DNA from: a virus
DNA: 64,000 nucleotides
IMG/VR virus record: IMGVR_UViG_3300025520_000001
Coordinates: 108,624 to 172,623 of that record
Reading direction: 5' to 3' (one strand)
The position numbers and the translations under genes were made by a program. Positions 9,801-16,984 of this stretch are shown here, piece after piece (position 1 is the first letter of the stretch; each line of letters starts with the position of its first letter). The notes beneath the pieces are model-generated. The model was not told where the DNA came from and did no database searches. It worked only from the letters and a program-made list of their open reading frames with translations.

Positions 9801-10377
9801 TGCCGAACGCCGTAAGAAGTTCATCGAGGACTTCAAGAAGTTGCGCAAGAAGCCAATTAAATTGCACGAGGACGTGTTCAAGTTTGATCCCCTGTCCATC
9901 TTCCTAATGGAGAAGGAGACCAACAAGGTCTTCAATAAGACGCTACTCAGCAATCCCGACATCATGGATCTGGTCAAGCGATACCACACAGATGAAGCCT
10001 CTCTTGAGCTCAATTCTCTTGTGGAGACCGGTCGGACGGCTGTCCCATTCAAGATGGGCTCGGTTCCGGTCTTGGCCAATATCAAGGTGGCAGAGGGCTT
10101 TTGCGGAAAAACAGATAAGGATGTCGGCTTGATTCTTCTGTATGAGTCATCATCTTTTACGTCTGGTGTTTCTAAGAAGAGTGGCCGTCCGTGGTCCAAG
10201 GTGGCTGTAAACCTGTCCGATGGGTACGCTACTATTGAGTGCGTTGACTGGAAAGGCAAGAAGGCCTTCGGGTGGAATAAGAACACCATCGTGTATGTCC
10301 GCGGCGAGTTGAAGCCGGGCTGGAAGACTCCAGTTTGCTTAGATATACATGAAATTCAGCGTCTCTCAGACGATTAA
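6844..10377 (+). CDS. dnaE: DNA polymerase III alpha-type (DnaE, family C) replicative polymerase
   Basis: At 1177 residues this is the size of bacterial DnaE. The N-terminal PHP domain has HNHS (residues 11 to 14) and TDHG (43 to 46). The polymerase palm carries FPDIDGDFGD near 465, with the two catalytic Asp. This is followed by the SYAYGELGYITMYLKHHHP region of the fingers, a helix-hairpin-helix (VVKGIGPKVVHEL) and a C-terminal OB-fold (VNLSDGYATIECVDW). It should copy the phage genome. A complete family C polymerase in a phage is less common than family A or B. No separate exonuclease is visible, so proofreading could come from the PHP domain or another gene. GAGGAG lies 6 nt before the ATG. 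Confidence 0.95.
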   Translation: MSKFKPVVQLHNHSKYSLLDAVPSPQDWVRWCLETGTPGLAVTDHGTAISMYDAIRTPDLIKNINKENKDWNKENPKKSPRPEYPLDAAKLIPGVELYVKLNAEDEGHYHITVWACSNEGYHNLMKLASLAYNDTVSYYGSLKARVTYEQIKQYKAGLMFGTGCIVGPIGQAIMKNKDKKLAEERFLMYKELFGDDLLIEFHVGDITHDFNKKTGSFDAFPVEEGPDQCTCDHNKQRGYNLFLKEMVEKHGGKCVPVTDAHFVYPEDKIIQDCLLKNGNSNGWYFHESYHQIMADEMFKKLQVHLGEEWMTEERFSEWIDNTYIPLERSKSIKFKFEYHLPKIDIPEHIKAKAPDNYDQQTYWYLMERIKFHGRWNNDPVYVQRFKTEVDVIMKNEKLNFLPYFLVYEDIGTFARSKGILQNLARGSAGGSLLSFYLKIIHIDPIKAHLPFERFLSHARIRAGSFPDIDGDFGDRDRSLIMKYLQDKYNLGFAQIATFQKMKTKNAIKDAMYALYGKKGNDPEVMAICETIPDSPQGVDEHDFLYGYTDQEGNYNHGIVELNKTLAKFFQIHPEIQKMVDKLIGTVRGWGRHASAFVISTLDLSADRVPTMMLDDDHLGKIQVTQYDAGMVEKSGLVKADILGLSTLTAVSDCIKLMQDKGIDYLQEENGVPLIYRLPEDPQVYADFYKKDTDSSFQFNTDLIKGMVQEFCPLNRQALADFTALARPGALDAPLGDSTAAQFYMDVRNGVKSLTYLHEDLEPILKETNGVFVYQESVMRFLVEIAGYSWEESDIIRSAIAKKKQEVIMNCFDKIRTSCRSRGWDDDAIEQVCQQILAFSRYSFNRSHSYAYGELGYITMYLKHHHPLEWWASMLNLDLAEDKLRRYVSKLGEIVRPPSLKNPSDRFVVRNEDPLGLGKEYIYAPLSVVKGIGPKVVHELCTKGPFENLEDFVARIDHAKCNTGGISALIKGRAADDLMVKDDMVPYAERRKKFIEDFKKLRKKPIKLHEDVFKFDPLSIFLMEKETNKVFNKTLLSNPDIMDLVKRYHTDEASLELNSLVETGRTAVPFKMGSVPVLANIKVAEGFCGKTDKDVGLILLYESSSFTSGVSKKSGRPWSKVAVNLSDGYATIECVDWKGKKAFGWNKNTIVYVRGELKPGWKTPVCLDIHEIQRLSDD

Positions 10378-10386
10378 ACGCGCGTG

Positions 10387-10409
10387 TATAATCTCCCCAC
10401 AGGAGATTA
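10387..10409 (+). promoter_or_regulatory. TATAAT box and hairpin covering the ribosome binding site
   Basis: In the 36-nt gap after dnaE, TATAAT (10387 to 10392) overlaps an 8-bp hairpin, TAATCTCC with GGAGATTA (10389 to 10396 and 10402 to 10409). The right arm contains the AGGAG site of the next gene. The stem would hide the ribosome binding site in a read-through message. A transcript started from the TATAAT would lose the left arm. No good -35 is visible. Confidence 0.4.
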
Positions 10410-10413
10410 ATAC

Positions 10414-10926
10414 ATGGCTAAATTTGTAAGCGTCAAGACTGCTCCAACTACCCTCCGTAAGGATGAGGTTGTTTTGCAGTCACCCGACTTCTTGGAACAG
10501 ATCAGAGCGGCTTCTCACCGTAAGTCTCAGAGAAACCTCACTGCTCTTAATCACATGAGGGATATTCTTACCCTCATCCAGCAGAAGTTTGAGACCGACC
10601 TTCAGATCTTGAAGATTCCACTCTCTCAGTATGAGGGCTTGGAGTTTAAGGATGAGAAGGAGCTCAGCCGCATCATCATTCGGTTGCTGAAAAATGAACG
10701 CCCTCTCGCGTTTGAGAAGTTTTTGGAGTATAATATTAGAAACCGGCCATATGGAGTTAAGTTGATCTATTATGTCGGTGATTGGGGCGATACTGGAGCT
10801 TTCACTAGAAACGGTATTGACTCAATTGAAGAGAAGGACATAGATGAATATCTTGGTGTGAAACCCAAGAAAATTGTTGGAAAGCCGGCTGTAACCAAGG
10901 AGCAATCTGAGGAATCAGCTAGCTGA
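10414..10926 (+). CDS. Unknown replication-region protein
   Basis: This 170-residue protein is mainly helical, with a charged C-terminal tail (KEQSEESAS). The middle (YGVKLIYYVGDWGDTGAF) is aromatic. It lies between the polymerase and the single-strand binding protein, so a replication or recombination accessory role is plausible. No family is recognised. Confidence 0.5.
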   Translation: MAKFVSVKTAPTTLRKDEVVLQSPDFLEQIRAASHRKSQRNLTALNHMRDILTLIQQKFETDLQILKIPLSQYEGLEFKDEKELSRIIIRLLKNERPLAFEKFLEYNIRNRPYGVKLIYYVGDWGDTGAFTRNGIDSIEEKDIDEYLGVKPKKIVGKPAVTKEQSEESAS

Positions 10927-10963
10927 TTTTGAAGATACCCTTTGACTAATTAAGGAATAACCT

Positions 10964-11998
10964 ATGAATACAAATACTAAGATCAAGTTGAATATGGACT
11001 CGCTGAAGACTTCGAAGGAGTGGGTTCGTCACAAGGTGAAGAGCGGCAGCAACATCTTCCGCATTCTCCCTCCGTTTGGTGATAGCTCAAACGGTTACCC
11101 GTACCGCAAGTGGCAGATTATCTGGGGCCTCACTGACCCCTCGAGTGGTCGTGTTCGTCCGTATGCCTCTTCGTTGACCACCGAGAAGCGCGACCCGGTT
11201 GTTGAGTTTGTTACGGATCTCCGTACGCGCCTTGATGAGATGGAAGGTACGCTCAAGGGCCGTGGTATGGACGACAAGAGCGTTCAGAAGCATCCGAAGT
11301 TCGCGCGTCTTGCAAAGTTCATCCGCGATGTGTCCCCGAAGACTGTTTATCTTTACAATGCAGCTGACAAGGCTGGTGTTGTGGGTCTTCTGGAGCTCAA
11401 GAGCTCAGCACACAAGGACATGAAGGCATGCATGAACGAGTATATCCGCGACTACAATCAGGATCCGACCTCGCTCAACAGCAACGATGATGATTCTGGC
11501 GTGTGGTTCAATGTTAAGCGTACTGGCGAAGGCTTTGACACGGAATACAAGGTCGAGAAGCTCCAGACCAAGCAGAAGGTTGGCAACAACATCTCATTCG
11601 TTGACGATCGCACTCCGCTTCCTGAGGCTCTCGTGCAGAACTTCGACAACCTCGCTTATGACCTCAGCGCGGTCTATAAGACCAATACATATGACGATCT
11701 GAATGACGTCCTTCAGGCAAACCTCGATACGTTCTACAAGGTGTGCCCTGAAGCCAACCTCTCAATTCCTGTGGATCTCGATTCGGACGATGAGGCCGAG
11801 GGTGCAGCACCTGTTCCGGTCAAGGCAACTCCTGTAGCAGCAAAGCCGGCTGGTAAGGTTGCACTCAAGCTTCAGGATTCGGACGATGAAGAGGAAGCTG
11901 CTCCCGTTGCCAAGGCTGCCACCAAGAAGCCAGCAATGCCTGTCGTGTCGGACGATGACGACTTCATGGCTCAAGCAGACGCGATCCTTCGAGGATAA
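10964..11998 (+). CDS. Probable single-stranded DNA-binding protein (gp32-like)
   Basis: This protein has 344 residues. The N-terminal 250 include a core starting NIFRILPPFGDSSNGYPYRK, with many Lys, Arg and aromatic residues. The C-terminal 80 form a strongly acidic tail with runs of Asp and Glu in an Ala/Pro/Lys linker, ending in DDDDFMAQADAILRG. T4 gp32-type proteins have this design: a core that coats ssDNA and an acidic tail that recruits polymerase and recombinase. The location before RecA/UvsX fits. No clear CCHC zinc site is present, unlike T4 gp32. Confidence 0.65.
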   Translation: MNTNTKIKLNMDSLKTSKEWVRHKVKSGSNIFRILPPFGDSSNGYPYRKWQIIWGLTDPSSGRVRPYASSLTTEKRDPVVEFVTDLRTRLDEMEGTLKGRGMDDKSVQKHPKFARLAKFIRDVSPKTVYLYNAADKAGVVGLLELKSSAHKDMKACMNEYIRDYNQDPTSLNSNDDDSGVWFNVKRTGEGFDTEYKVEKLQTKQKVGNNISFVDDRTPLPEALVQNFDNLAYDLSAVYKTNTYDDLNDVLQANLDTFYKVCPEANLSIPVDLDSDDEAEGAAPVPVKATPVAAKPAGKVALKLQDSDDEEEAAPVAKAATKKPAMPVVSDDDDFMAQADAILRG

Positions 11999-12003
11999 CA
12001 TAA

Positions 12004-12453
12004 ATGAGTGACCTTCCCACGAAAGTGGTGGATGTTACTCGATTAGCAGAATACGTAAACAAGATTGAGGAGCTATCATCGGTATCAAAGATGATGGCTC
12101 CCGTCTATTTACGGGACTTTATTCTCGGACAGGATGTCGCCGCTACGTTACTAGCGAAGGCTGTTCAGGCCGACAATAAAGCTAAAGCTGCTCTCGAGTA
12201 TGCTGAATCCATCGCCTATCTAGAGAACGCAAAAGCGTACCTTGATATGAAAGGTATCAAGGATACATCAGAAGCACGGAAGCAATACGTCAACATTGAT
12301 CCTGACGTGGTTAAGGCAAAAGACAACAAGGCAATGACTGAAGCCACTGTGGTTCTGTTCAAGAGTAAGTTGAGTGAACTTCGTCAGAGCCACGATACAC
12401 TGAAGAAGATTACGTACGGGGATAATAACATGACGCCGTATGAAGGAATGTAA
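12004..12453 (+). CDS. Helical protein, possible UvsY-like recombination mediator
   Basis: The protein has 149 residues, nearly all helical, with mixed charge. It lies between the SSB gene and RecA/UvsX. Length, helicity and a segment that runs from a Lys/Ala-rich helix into VDPDVVKAKDNKAMTEATV-like sequence recall T4 UvsY (137 residues), which loads UvsX onto gp32-coated DNA. The similarity is by architecture and position, not by a strong motif. Treat as a hypothesis. Confidence 0.4.
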   Translation: MSDLPTKVVDVTRLAEYVNKIEELSSVSKMMAPVYLRDFILGQDVAATLLAKAVQADNKAKAALEYAESIAYLENAKAYLDMKGIKDTSEARKQYVNIDPDVVKAKDNKAMTEATVVLFKSKLSELRQSHDTLKKITYGDNNMTPYEGM

Positions 12454-12467
12454 CTGGAGAATACCCT

Positions 12468-12734
12468 ATGAAAATCAAACTAACTAAAAGATCAAAGACA
12501 GATGGAACACTAGTAACGGTATCATTGGCCCAATTAAACGACTATCACTTCAAGCATGGCTTCATTGGCGAAGAGCTAATTGCTGATGTGGATGGTGTTG
12601 CTACAGTATTCACGCTAGCACGGCCCAATAAGGAAGGGTTCCCGACTGTCATGACAACGCGTAGTCTTCCTCGCCACGTTCGTCTTCCCCGTGTTGGCCG
12701 TCCGGTCTATGCGGAAATCTCGGAGCTTCGCTAA
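12468..12734 (+). CDS. Small basic beta-rich protein, unknown
   Basis: This protein has 88 residues, is basic and has alternating hydrophobic residues suggesting a small beta barrel. The C-terminus is rich in Arg (RSLPRHVRLPRVGRP). It has a good GGAG site and its stop overlaps the RecA start (TAATG), so the two are translationally coupled. No family is recognised. Confidence 0.5.
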   Translation: MKIKLTKRSKTDGTLVTVSLAQLNDYHFKHGFIGEELIADVDGVATVFTLARPNKEGFPTVMTTRSLPRHVRLPRVGRPVYAEISELR

Positions 12735-13861
12735 TGGCTAATAAGTGGCTCTCCAAGATGACGGGCGATTTCGGTATCGTCGCGTCGCAGCTGAAGACAG
12801 CCCTGCCGCCGGTTATTCCGTCACGGTCGCCTTCGCTTAACTGGGCGCTCGATATCGGTGGTTTCCAGCCTGGTAAGGTCTATGTTCCGTACGGCCCCGA
12901 GTCATCAGGTAAATCGCTGCTTGCGATGATGGTTATCGCAGACCTACAGAAGCGTGACCCTGAGGCCATCTTCGTGTGGTTTGATGCTGAATTCTCATTC
13001 AACCTCAACCTATTCGTGAAGATCGGCGGTGATGCGGAACGTCTCTATCTCCGCCGCACCAACAATCCTGAGCTCATCTTCGATTATATGAAGACAGAGA
13101 TGAAGGAGCTTCTGCAGGACGGGGCGCCAATCCGTGGCTTCGTTATTGACTCGATCAAGTCAATCCTGTATCCTAAGGAACAGAACATGAAGAAGACCAC
13201 TGACCAGAAGATGGGCGGTACTGGTGCTTCTTATCTTCCTACGGCTCTCAAGTGGATTATCCCGATTGTGGCTGAGTTCAATCTTCTTGCCTTCCTTATT
13301 CAGCAGGTGACGATGGAGATTGACCCTAATAAGGCAAAGCGCAATCCGTATGTCATCACGGAAGGCCGTGCTCTCAAGCATGCCGCAGATACTATGCTCG
13401 AGATTACCAAGCTCGATACAAAGGCTGGTGTTCTTGAGTCAGGTACGGCATTGTCCGGTTCTGCTCATCAGGTCGGTCACGTCATTCGTGTCAAGGTGAA
13501 GAAGAATCGCCTTGGTCGTCCTGCCCGTGTTGCTCAATTCGCTTATCACTACGACAAGGGGGTTATCAACACGGGTGAAGAGTTGTTTGATCTAGGGAAG
13601 ACTCTAGGTCTTATCTTCCATCCGATTAGCGAAACAACTGGTAAGCCTAATGCAATGATGTGGGCGTTCGGGAAGCATCCCCCGATTAAGGGAGAGGATA
13701 ACATGAAACAGTTCATCGTTGCCTCTCCTGAAGTTCAGGAAGAACTGATGAAGGCTTGTCATGGTCATCAGGATTCGACTGAAATCAAGGTTGATGCAGA
13801 TGGCGTCGTCATCGGTGACGATGATGATGTTCTCGGTGCTCTCAGTTTCGACGAAGAATAA
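12734..13861 (+). CDS. RecA/UvsX-type recombinase
   Basis: This 375-residue strand-exchange ATPase has a Walker A of GPESSGKS near residues 54 to 61 (GPESSGKT in RecA), then VWFDAEFSF and RGFVIDSIKSI (Walker B). The MGGTGASYLPTALKW segment with LIQQVTMEI corresponds to the loop region and the glutamine switch. It should form filaments on SSB-coated DNA for repair and recombination-dependent replication. The C-terminus is acidic (DGVVIGDDDDVLG), as in RecA. Its partner genes SbcC, SbcD and SSB are all in the window. Confidence 0.93.
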   Translation: MANKWLSKMTGDFGIVASQLKTALPPVIPSRSPSLNWALDIGGFQPGKVYVPYGPESSGKSLLAMMVIADLQKRDPEAIFVWFDAEFSFNLNLFVKIGGDAERLYLRRTNNPELIFDYMKTEMKELLQDGAPIRGFVIDSIKSILYPKEQNMKKTTDQKMGGTGASYLPTALKWIIPIVAEFNLLAFLIQQVTMEIDPNKAKRNPYVITEGRALKHAADTMLEITKLDTKAGVLESGTALSGSAHQVGHVIRVKVKKNRLGRPARVAQFAYHYDKGVINTGEELFDLGKTLGLIFHPISETTGKPNAMMWAFGKHPPIKGEDNMKQFIVASPEVQEELMKACHGHQDSTEIKVDADGVVIGDDDDVLGALSFDEE

Positions 13862-13876
13862 CAGAATACACAGGAC

Positions 13877-13919
13877 TATCCGGCGGGTGGGCTATAGCAA
13901 TATAGCCTATCGCCGGATA
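13877..13919 (+). terminator. Strong hairpin after recA, possible terminator
   Basis: A 9-bp outer stem (TATCCGGCG with CGCCGGATA) encloses a second stem (GGGCTATA with TATAGCCT). It follows the recA stop by 15 nt. There is no T-run after it, so factor-independent termination is not certain. It could also stabilise the recA message. It separates recA from the inserted HNH gene. Confidence 0.45.
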
Positions 13920-13923
13920 CTTG

Positions 13924-13929
13924 TATAAG
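13924..13929 (+). promoter_or_regulatory. -10-like box TATAAG before HNH gene
   Basis: TGTATAAG ends six bases before the ATG at 13936. The AAGGA inside it could equally act as a ribosome binding site, so the site is ambiguous. It follows the hairpin and may give the HNH gene its own expression. Confidence 0.25.
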
Positions 13930-13935
13930 GACCCT

Positions 13936-14520
13936 ATGAAAAAGATTTGTTCTAAGTGCGGAATTGAAGGAGAGTTAACCGTTGACTTTTATAAGGATAA
14001 GCGCGGTCTTGGGGGTTTTCGCTCTAAATGCAAATCGTGTGACAAGCAGAGAGCAATAAAATGGAATAGAGAAAATAAGGAAGCTCATGCTCAGCATCAG
14101 CGTCTCTTTGCTAAAAACAATCCCAATTCGACTCGAGTCAGTAGAGCTAAATATGTTGAAAAATATCCGGACAGAATTGCAGCGTCTCAAACTAAATACT
14201 TAAACTCAAATCCGCAGGCCCGCCTTAGAGGAAACTTAAGACGTCGCCTTTATAACTTTCTTAAGCGAACTAAACAACCTAAAATTGCTTCTGCAGTTGA
14301 TGAATTAGGGTGCTCTGTTGAAGAACTTAAAAAATACTTAGAGTCAAAGTTTCAATCAGGAATGACCTGGGACAATTATGGTTTGTGGGAAATTGACCAC
14401 ATTAAACCGTTAGCTGCGTTTGATATGCTCGATATGCAACAAGTCAAACAGGCTTGTCATTATACTAATTTGCAGCCACTGTGGCAAGAAGACAACAGAA
14501 GCAAAGGAGATAGACAATGA
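13936..14520 (+). CDS. HNH endonuclease, homing type (paralogue of the gene at 1607)
   Basis: The 194-residue protein has the same design as the gene at 1607: an N-terminal zinc finger (CSKCGIEG, CKSCDK), a Lys/Arg-rich linker, LGCSVEELKKYLES and an HNH core (WEIDHIKPL near residue 152, then HYTNLQPLWQEDN). It stands between RecA and SbcD, overlapping the latter by ATGA. The start at 13936 follows AAGGA. A TTG five codons upstream is in frame but lacks a site. It is AT-rich compared with recA. Two copies beside two recombination genes suggest homing into this module. Confidence 0.8.
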   Translation: MKKICSKCGIEGELTVDFYKDKRGLGGFRSKCKSCDKQRAIKWNRENKEAHAQHQRLFAKNNPNSTRVSRAKYVEKYPDRIAASQTKYLNSNPQARLRGNLRRRLYNFLKRTKQPKIASAVDELGCSVEELKKYLESKFQSGMTWDNYGLWEIDHIKPLAAFDMLDMQQVKQACHYTNLQPLWQEDNRSKGDRQ

Positions 14521-15536
14521 GAGTTTTGTTCATTGGAGATATGCATCTTCGCATTAATAAGTTTTCTCTTGCATTACAGTTTCTTACTTGGTTAAATACG
14601 TTTATTGAAGATCAAAAGCCAGATTTAGTGGTTAATTTAGGTGATGCTACGGATACGCATGCGGTCATTCGCTCCGAGGTGCTCAATGAGCTAATGGCTC
14701 ACATATATCACGTAGTTGATTCAGGTATTCCGTATGTTTACGTTTCGGGTAATCATGACTATTTTTCCCCTAAAGACTCCAAATATCACGCTCTCCTCCC
14801 CTTCAAGGGACGCATCAACAATCTGTTTGTCGTAGACGAGCCTCAGGATCTGTTTGGGATGACGTTTGTTCCGTTCATGGCAGATGAGAAGAAGTTCCCG
14901 ACAAAGACTAAGCCAATCTGCATTGCCCATCAGACCTTCCTAGGTGCCGATTACGGTGCAATTAATGCTAATGAGGGGATTGATGCTAATACTGTGAGTG
15001 CAGATATCATCATTTCGGGTCATATCCACAAGAAACACGACCTGGGGAAGGTCGTGTATGTGGGATCACCTTATAGCCAGGATGCTTCCGATGCCAACCA
15101 AATTAAGGGTATTAGTACCTTCGACACAGACACGTTTGAATTTTCTTTCACTCCGACACCTATGCCTTCATGGAAAACCATTAAGCTTGAGATATCAAGC
15201 GCGCAGGGAGCTGATGGACTTCATATGGCTCTTGAACAGGCTACGTCTGACCGAACTACAAGTCATCATTACCTCATCGAAATCACTGGACCTAAAGCCG
15301 AAGTAGTTGCCTATATCGAGTCTCCTCAGTATCTAAAGCTAGTCAAAGGTCTGAGTATAAGACTTAAGACGGTCTTTACAGATAAGGAACGTAAGAAGGT
15401 CGCAATTAGTGCTATATCTATGGAACAAGTTCTTTCTGAGTTTGTAAATAGGGTTTATAGTGGAAGTCTAGATAAAGACAAGGTTTTACAGAAGGCCAAG
15501 GAAGTACTCGAGCAAGTTAAGTCCCAGGCGACCTGA
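14517..15536 (+). CDS. SbcD/Mre11/T4 gp47-like nuclease subunit
   Basis: This 339-residue metallophosphoesterase nuclease has FIGDMHLR (D-x-H), NLGDATDTH, VSGNHDYFSP, IAHQTF and ISGHIHKKHD in the order used by Mre11, SbcD and gp47 for two metals. T4 gp47 has 339 residues, the same length. With the SbcC-like ATPase at 2196 it should process DNA ends. It overlaps the HNH stop (ATGA). Confidence 0.9.
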   Translation: MRVLFIGDMHLRINKFSLALQFLTWLNTFIEDQKPDLVVNLGDATDTHAVIRSEVLNELMAHIYHVVDSGIPYVYVSGNHDYFSPKDSKYHALLPFKGRINNLFVVDEPQDLFGMTFVPFMADEKKFPTKTKPICIAHQTFLGADYGAINANEGIDANTVSADIIISGHIHKKHDLGKVVYVGSPYSQDASDANQIKGISTFDTDTFEFSFTPTPMPSWKTIKLEISSAQGADGLHMALEQATSDRTTSHHYLIEITGPKAEVVAYIESPQYLKLVKGLSIRLKTVFTDKERKKVAISAISMEQVLSEFVNRVYSGSLDKDKVLQKAKEVLEQVKSQAT

Positions 15537-15542
15537 TATAAT
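15534..15542 (+). promoter_or_regulatory. Extended -10 promoter (TGATATAAT)
   Basis: A full match to TGnTATAAT lies at the end of the SbcD-like gene, 17 nt before the ATG at 15560. No TTGACA-like -35 is seen. It is one of several such boxes in short gaps of this window and may start the packaging-gene transcript. Confidence 0.45.
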
Positions 15543-15559
15543 AGGCGAGTAGGTAAATT

Positions 15560-16012
15560 ATGGAAAAGACTGATGTTACAGAGATTATGGATTCCGATCG
15601 TTGGTTGCTCAACAACGGGCTGGTGTCCGATACTATCAAAAATCAGCTCTTTTTCTGTGGGTCGATTGTTCATAAGGACGTTCAGGCAGTAGAGGTAAGA
15701 GTAGTTCCAGAGAAGAAACTGGTCGACTACATCATTTATGTCACTCCTGGTCTTCTCGAGAAGATCGCCCAATATCAAAAGCTATCTTCATCAACGTCGA
15801 TATTTGGGCTATGGAGATTTAAGCGGCTTCTGAAGCGTGAGGGTTGCCTCGACTTCCAGAAGGTGCTTAATTCTTTTGTAGTTGACTATTGTGGCCCCAA
15901 GTGGGTTGCAAAAGCTAGCGTTATCAGCTTTGACTCGTATGTAGATGGTCTTGAGGCTGACAATGACGACAACGGAGACAGTGAGTTTCATCAACCGTCT
16001 GACAACGGATAA
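15560..16012 (+). CDS. Unknown protein upstream of terminase genes
   Basis: This protein has 150 residues of mixed alpha/beta pattern, with an acidic C-terminal tail (ADNDDNGDSEFHQPSDNG). There is no recognised domain. It overlaps the next gene by about 50 nt and begins the run of genes leading to the terminase. Confidence 0.5.
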   Translation: MEKTDVTEIMDSDRWLLNNGLVSDTIKNQLFFCGSIVHKDVQAVEVRVVPEKKLVDYIIYVTPGLLEKIAQYQKLSSSTSIFGLWRFKRLLKREGCLDFQKVLNSFVVDYCGPKWVAKASVISFDSYVDGLEADNDDNGDSEFHQPSDNG

Positions 16013-16370
16013 AGACGAACAGCAAGAATTGTGGGTTCATTATTTAGAGAATAATGACCTTTCTGCTTTGTCAACTCACTTGTCTCAAATACGCAAACAG
16101 TATAGTGAAGAGGAATTGCTCCAAGTTACTATTTGGAAGCAAATCAGACACCCTTCTGACCTTAATCTGCAGTGGGTCTTTGATAACTTTACTGACCTAG
16201 AACAGTCAGTTATTCACTTGTTGATATTGAATGTTTCGTTGGTGGATATCGCTAGTATTAAGTCAATTGGAATAAATCGTCTGCGTCACGTTATATCGAT
16301 AATCCAACAAAACCCTGCGTGGGACACTTTTTCCACTTCGTGGTATAAAGATAGTTTAAAAGGAACTTAA
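15963..16370 (+). CDS. Unknown helical protein before terminase
   Basis: The protein has 135 residues, is helical and is rich in Leu/Ile/Gln. A segment near residues 85 to 115 (VSLVDIASIKSIGINRLRHV) could be a helix-turn-helix, so DNA binding is possible. The start at 15963 was chosen over 15945 because GAGG lies 7 nt upstream. It sits just before the small-terminase candidate. Confidence 0.45.
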   Translation: MTTTETVSFINRLTTDKDEQQELWVHYLENNDLSALSTHLSQIRKQYSEEELLQVTIWKQIRHPSDLNLQWVFDNFTDLEQSVIHLLILNVSLVDIASIKSIGINRLRHVISIIQQNPAWDTFSTSWYKDSLKGT

Positions 16371-16372
16371 GA

Positions 16373-16984
16373 ATGGCTCTAAAGACATCTCTCACAGAGG
16401 AAGAAAAATATGGTCTCTCGGCAGAAGAGATTAAGCTAGCCACTCGTTGGCTTCGTGTTCACAAGACAGCCGGAGCTATTCCTGATCTTGAGGCAGCTAA
16501 ACTTTTCGAACTGTATCTTCTTGGTGAGCCTCTTGTTAAATTGGCACAGAACTTTCCTCAGTATCCCTTTGGACAGATTGCCTTTACGGCCGCTTACAAG
16601 CGTTGGCCTGCAGACCGCGATCGTATGATGTCTACTCTCAAGGATAGAGTACAGGCAAAAGTAGTCAAGAGTGTGCTCGATCAGGTTGACTTTCTAACTA
16701 GCATGATGGCAGTAGCTAATGCTGAACACCTGGACAGTATGTCCAAGTATGTTCGCGATCCGAGCAACAATCCTAAGCCAGCGCTCCGCATTACTTCTAT
16801 TAAGGATTATAAAGACATCACGGACACTCTCTTGAAGATTGTGACTGGTGCAACTGCCGGCGGGGAGAAGGGAAAGAGCTCGCCGATGATTTCGGCCCTT
16901 ACTTCACACGAGGATAGACGTCAGCTTCCGGGCCCCAAGGAAGAAGTTGAAGAAGTGACGATCTTGAACATTGACAATGGCTAA
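16373..16984 (+). CDS. Probable small terminase subunit
   Basis: The protein has 203 residues, is helical, and lies directly before the large terminase with an 8-nt overlap. This is the classical position of the DNA-recognition subunit. The N-terminal half (LSAEEIKLATRWLRVHKTAG, then KLAQNFPQYPFGQIAF) could hold a helix-turn-helix. No specific family motif is visible, so the call rests on position, size and composition. Confidence 0.5.
   Translation: MALKTSLTEEEKYGLSAEEIKLATRWLRVHKTAGAIPDLEAAKLFELYLLGEPLVKLAQNFPQYPFGQIAFTAAYKRWPADRDRMMSTLKDRVQAKVVKSVLDQVDFLTSMMAVANAEHLDSMSKYVRDPSNNPKPALRITSIKDYKDITDTLLKIVTGATAGGEKGKSSPMISALTSHEDRRQLPGPKEEVEEVTILNIDNG

Noticed and set aside
9798-10289. 163-residue minus-strand frame within dnaE
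   Set aside because: A shadow of the DNA polymerase gene without a ribosome binding site.
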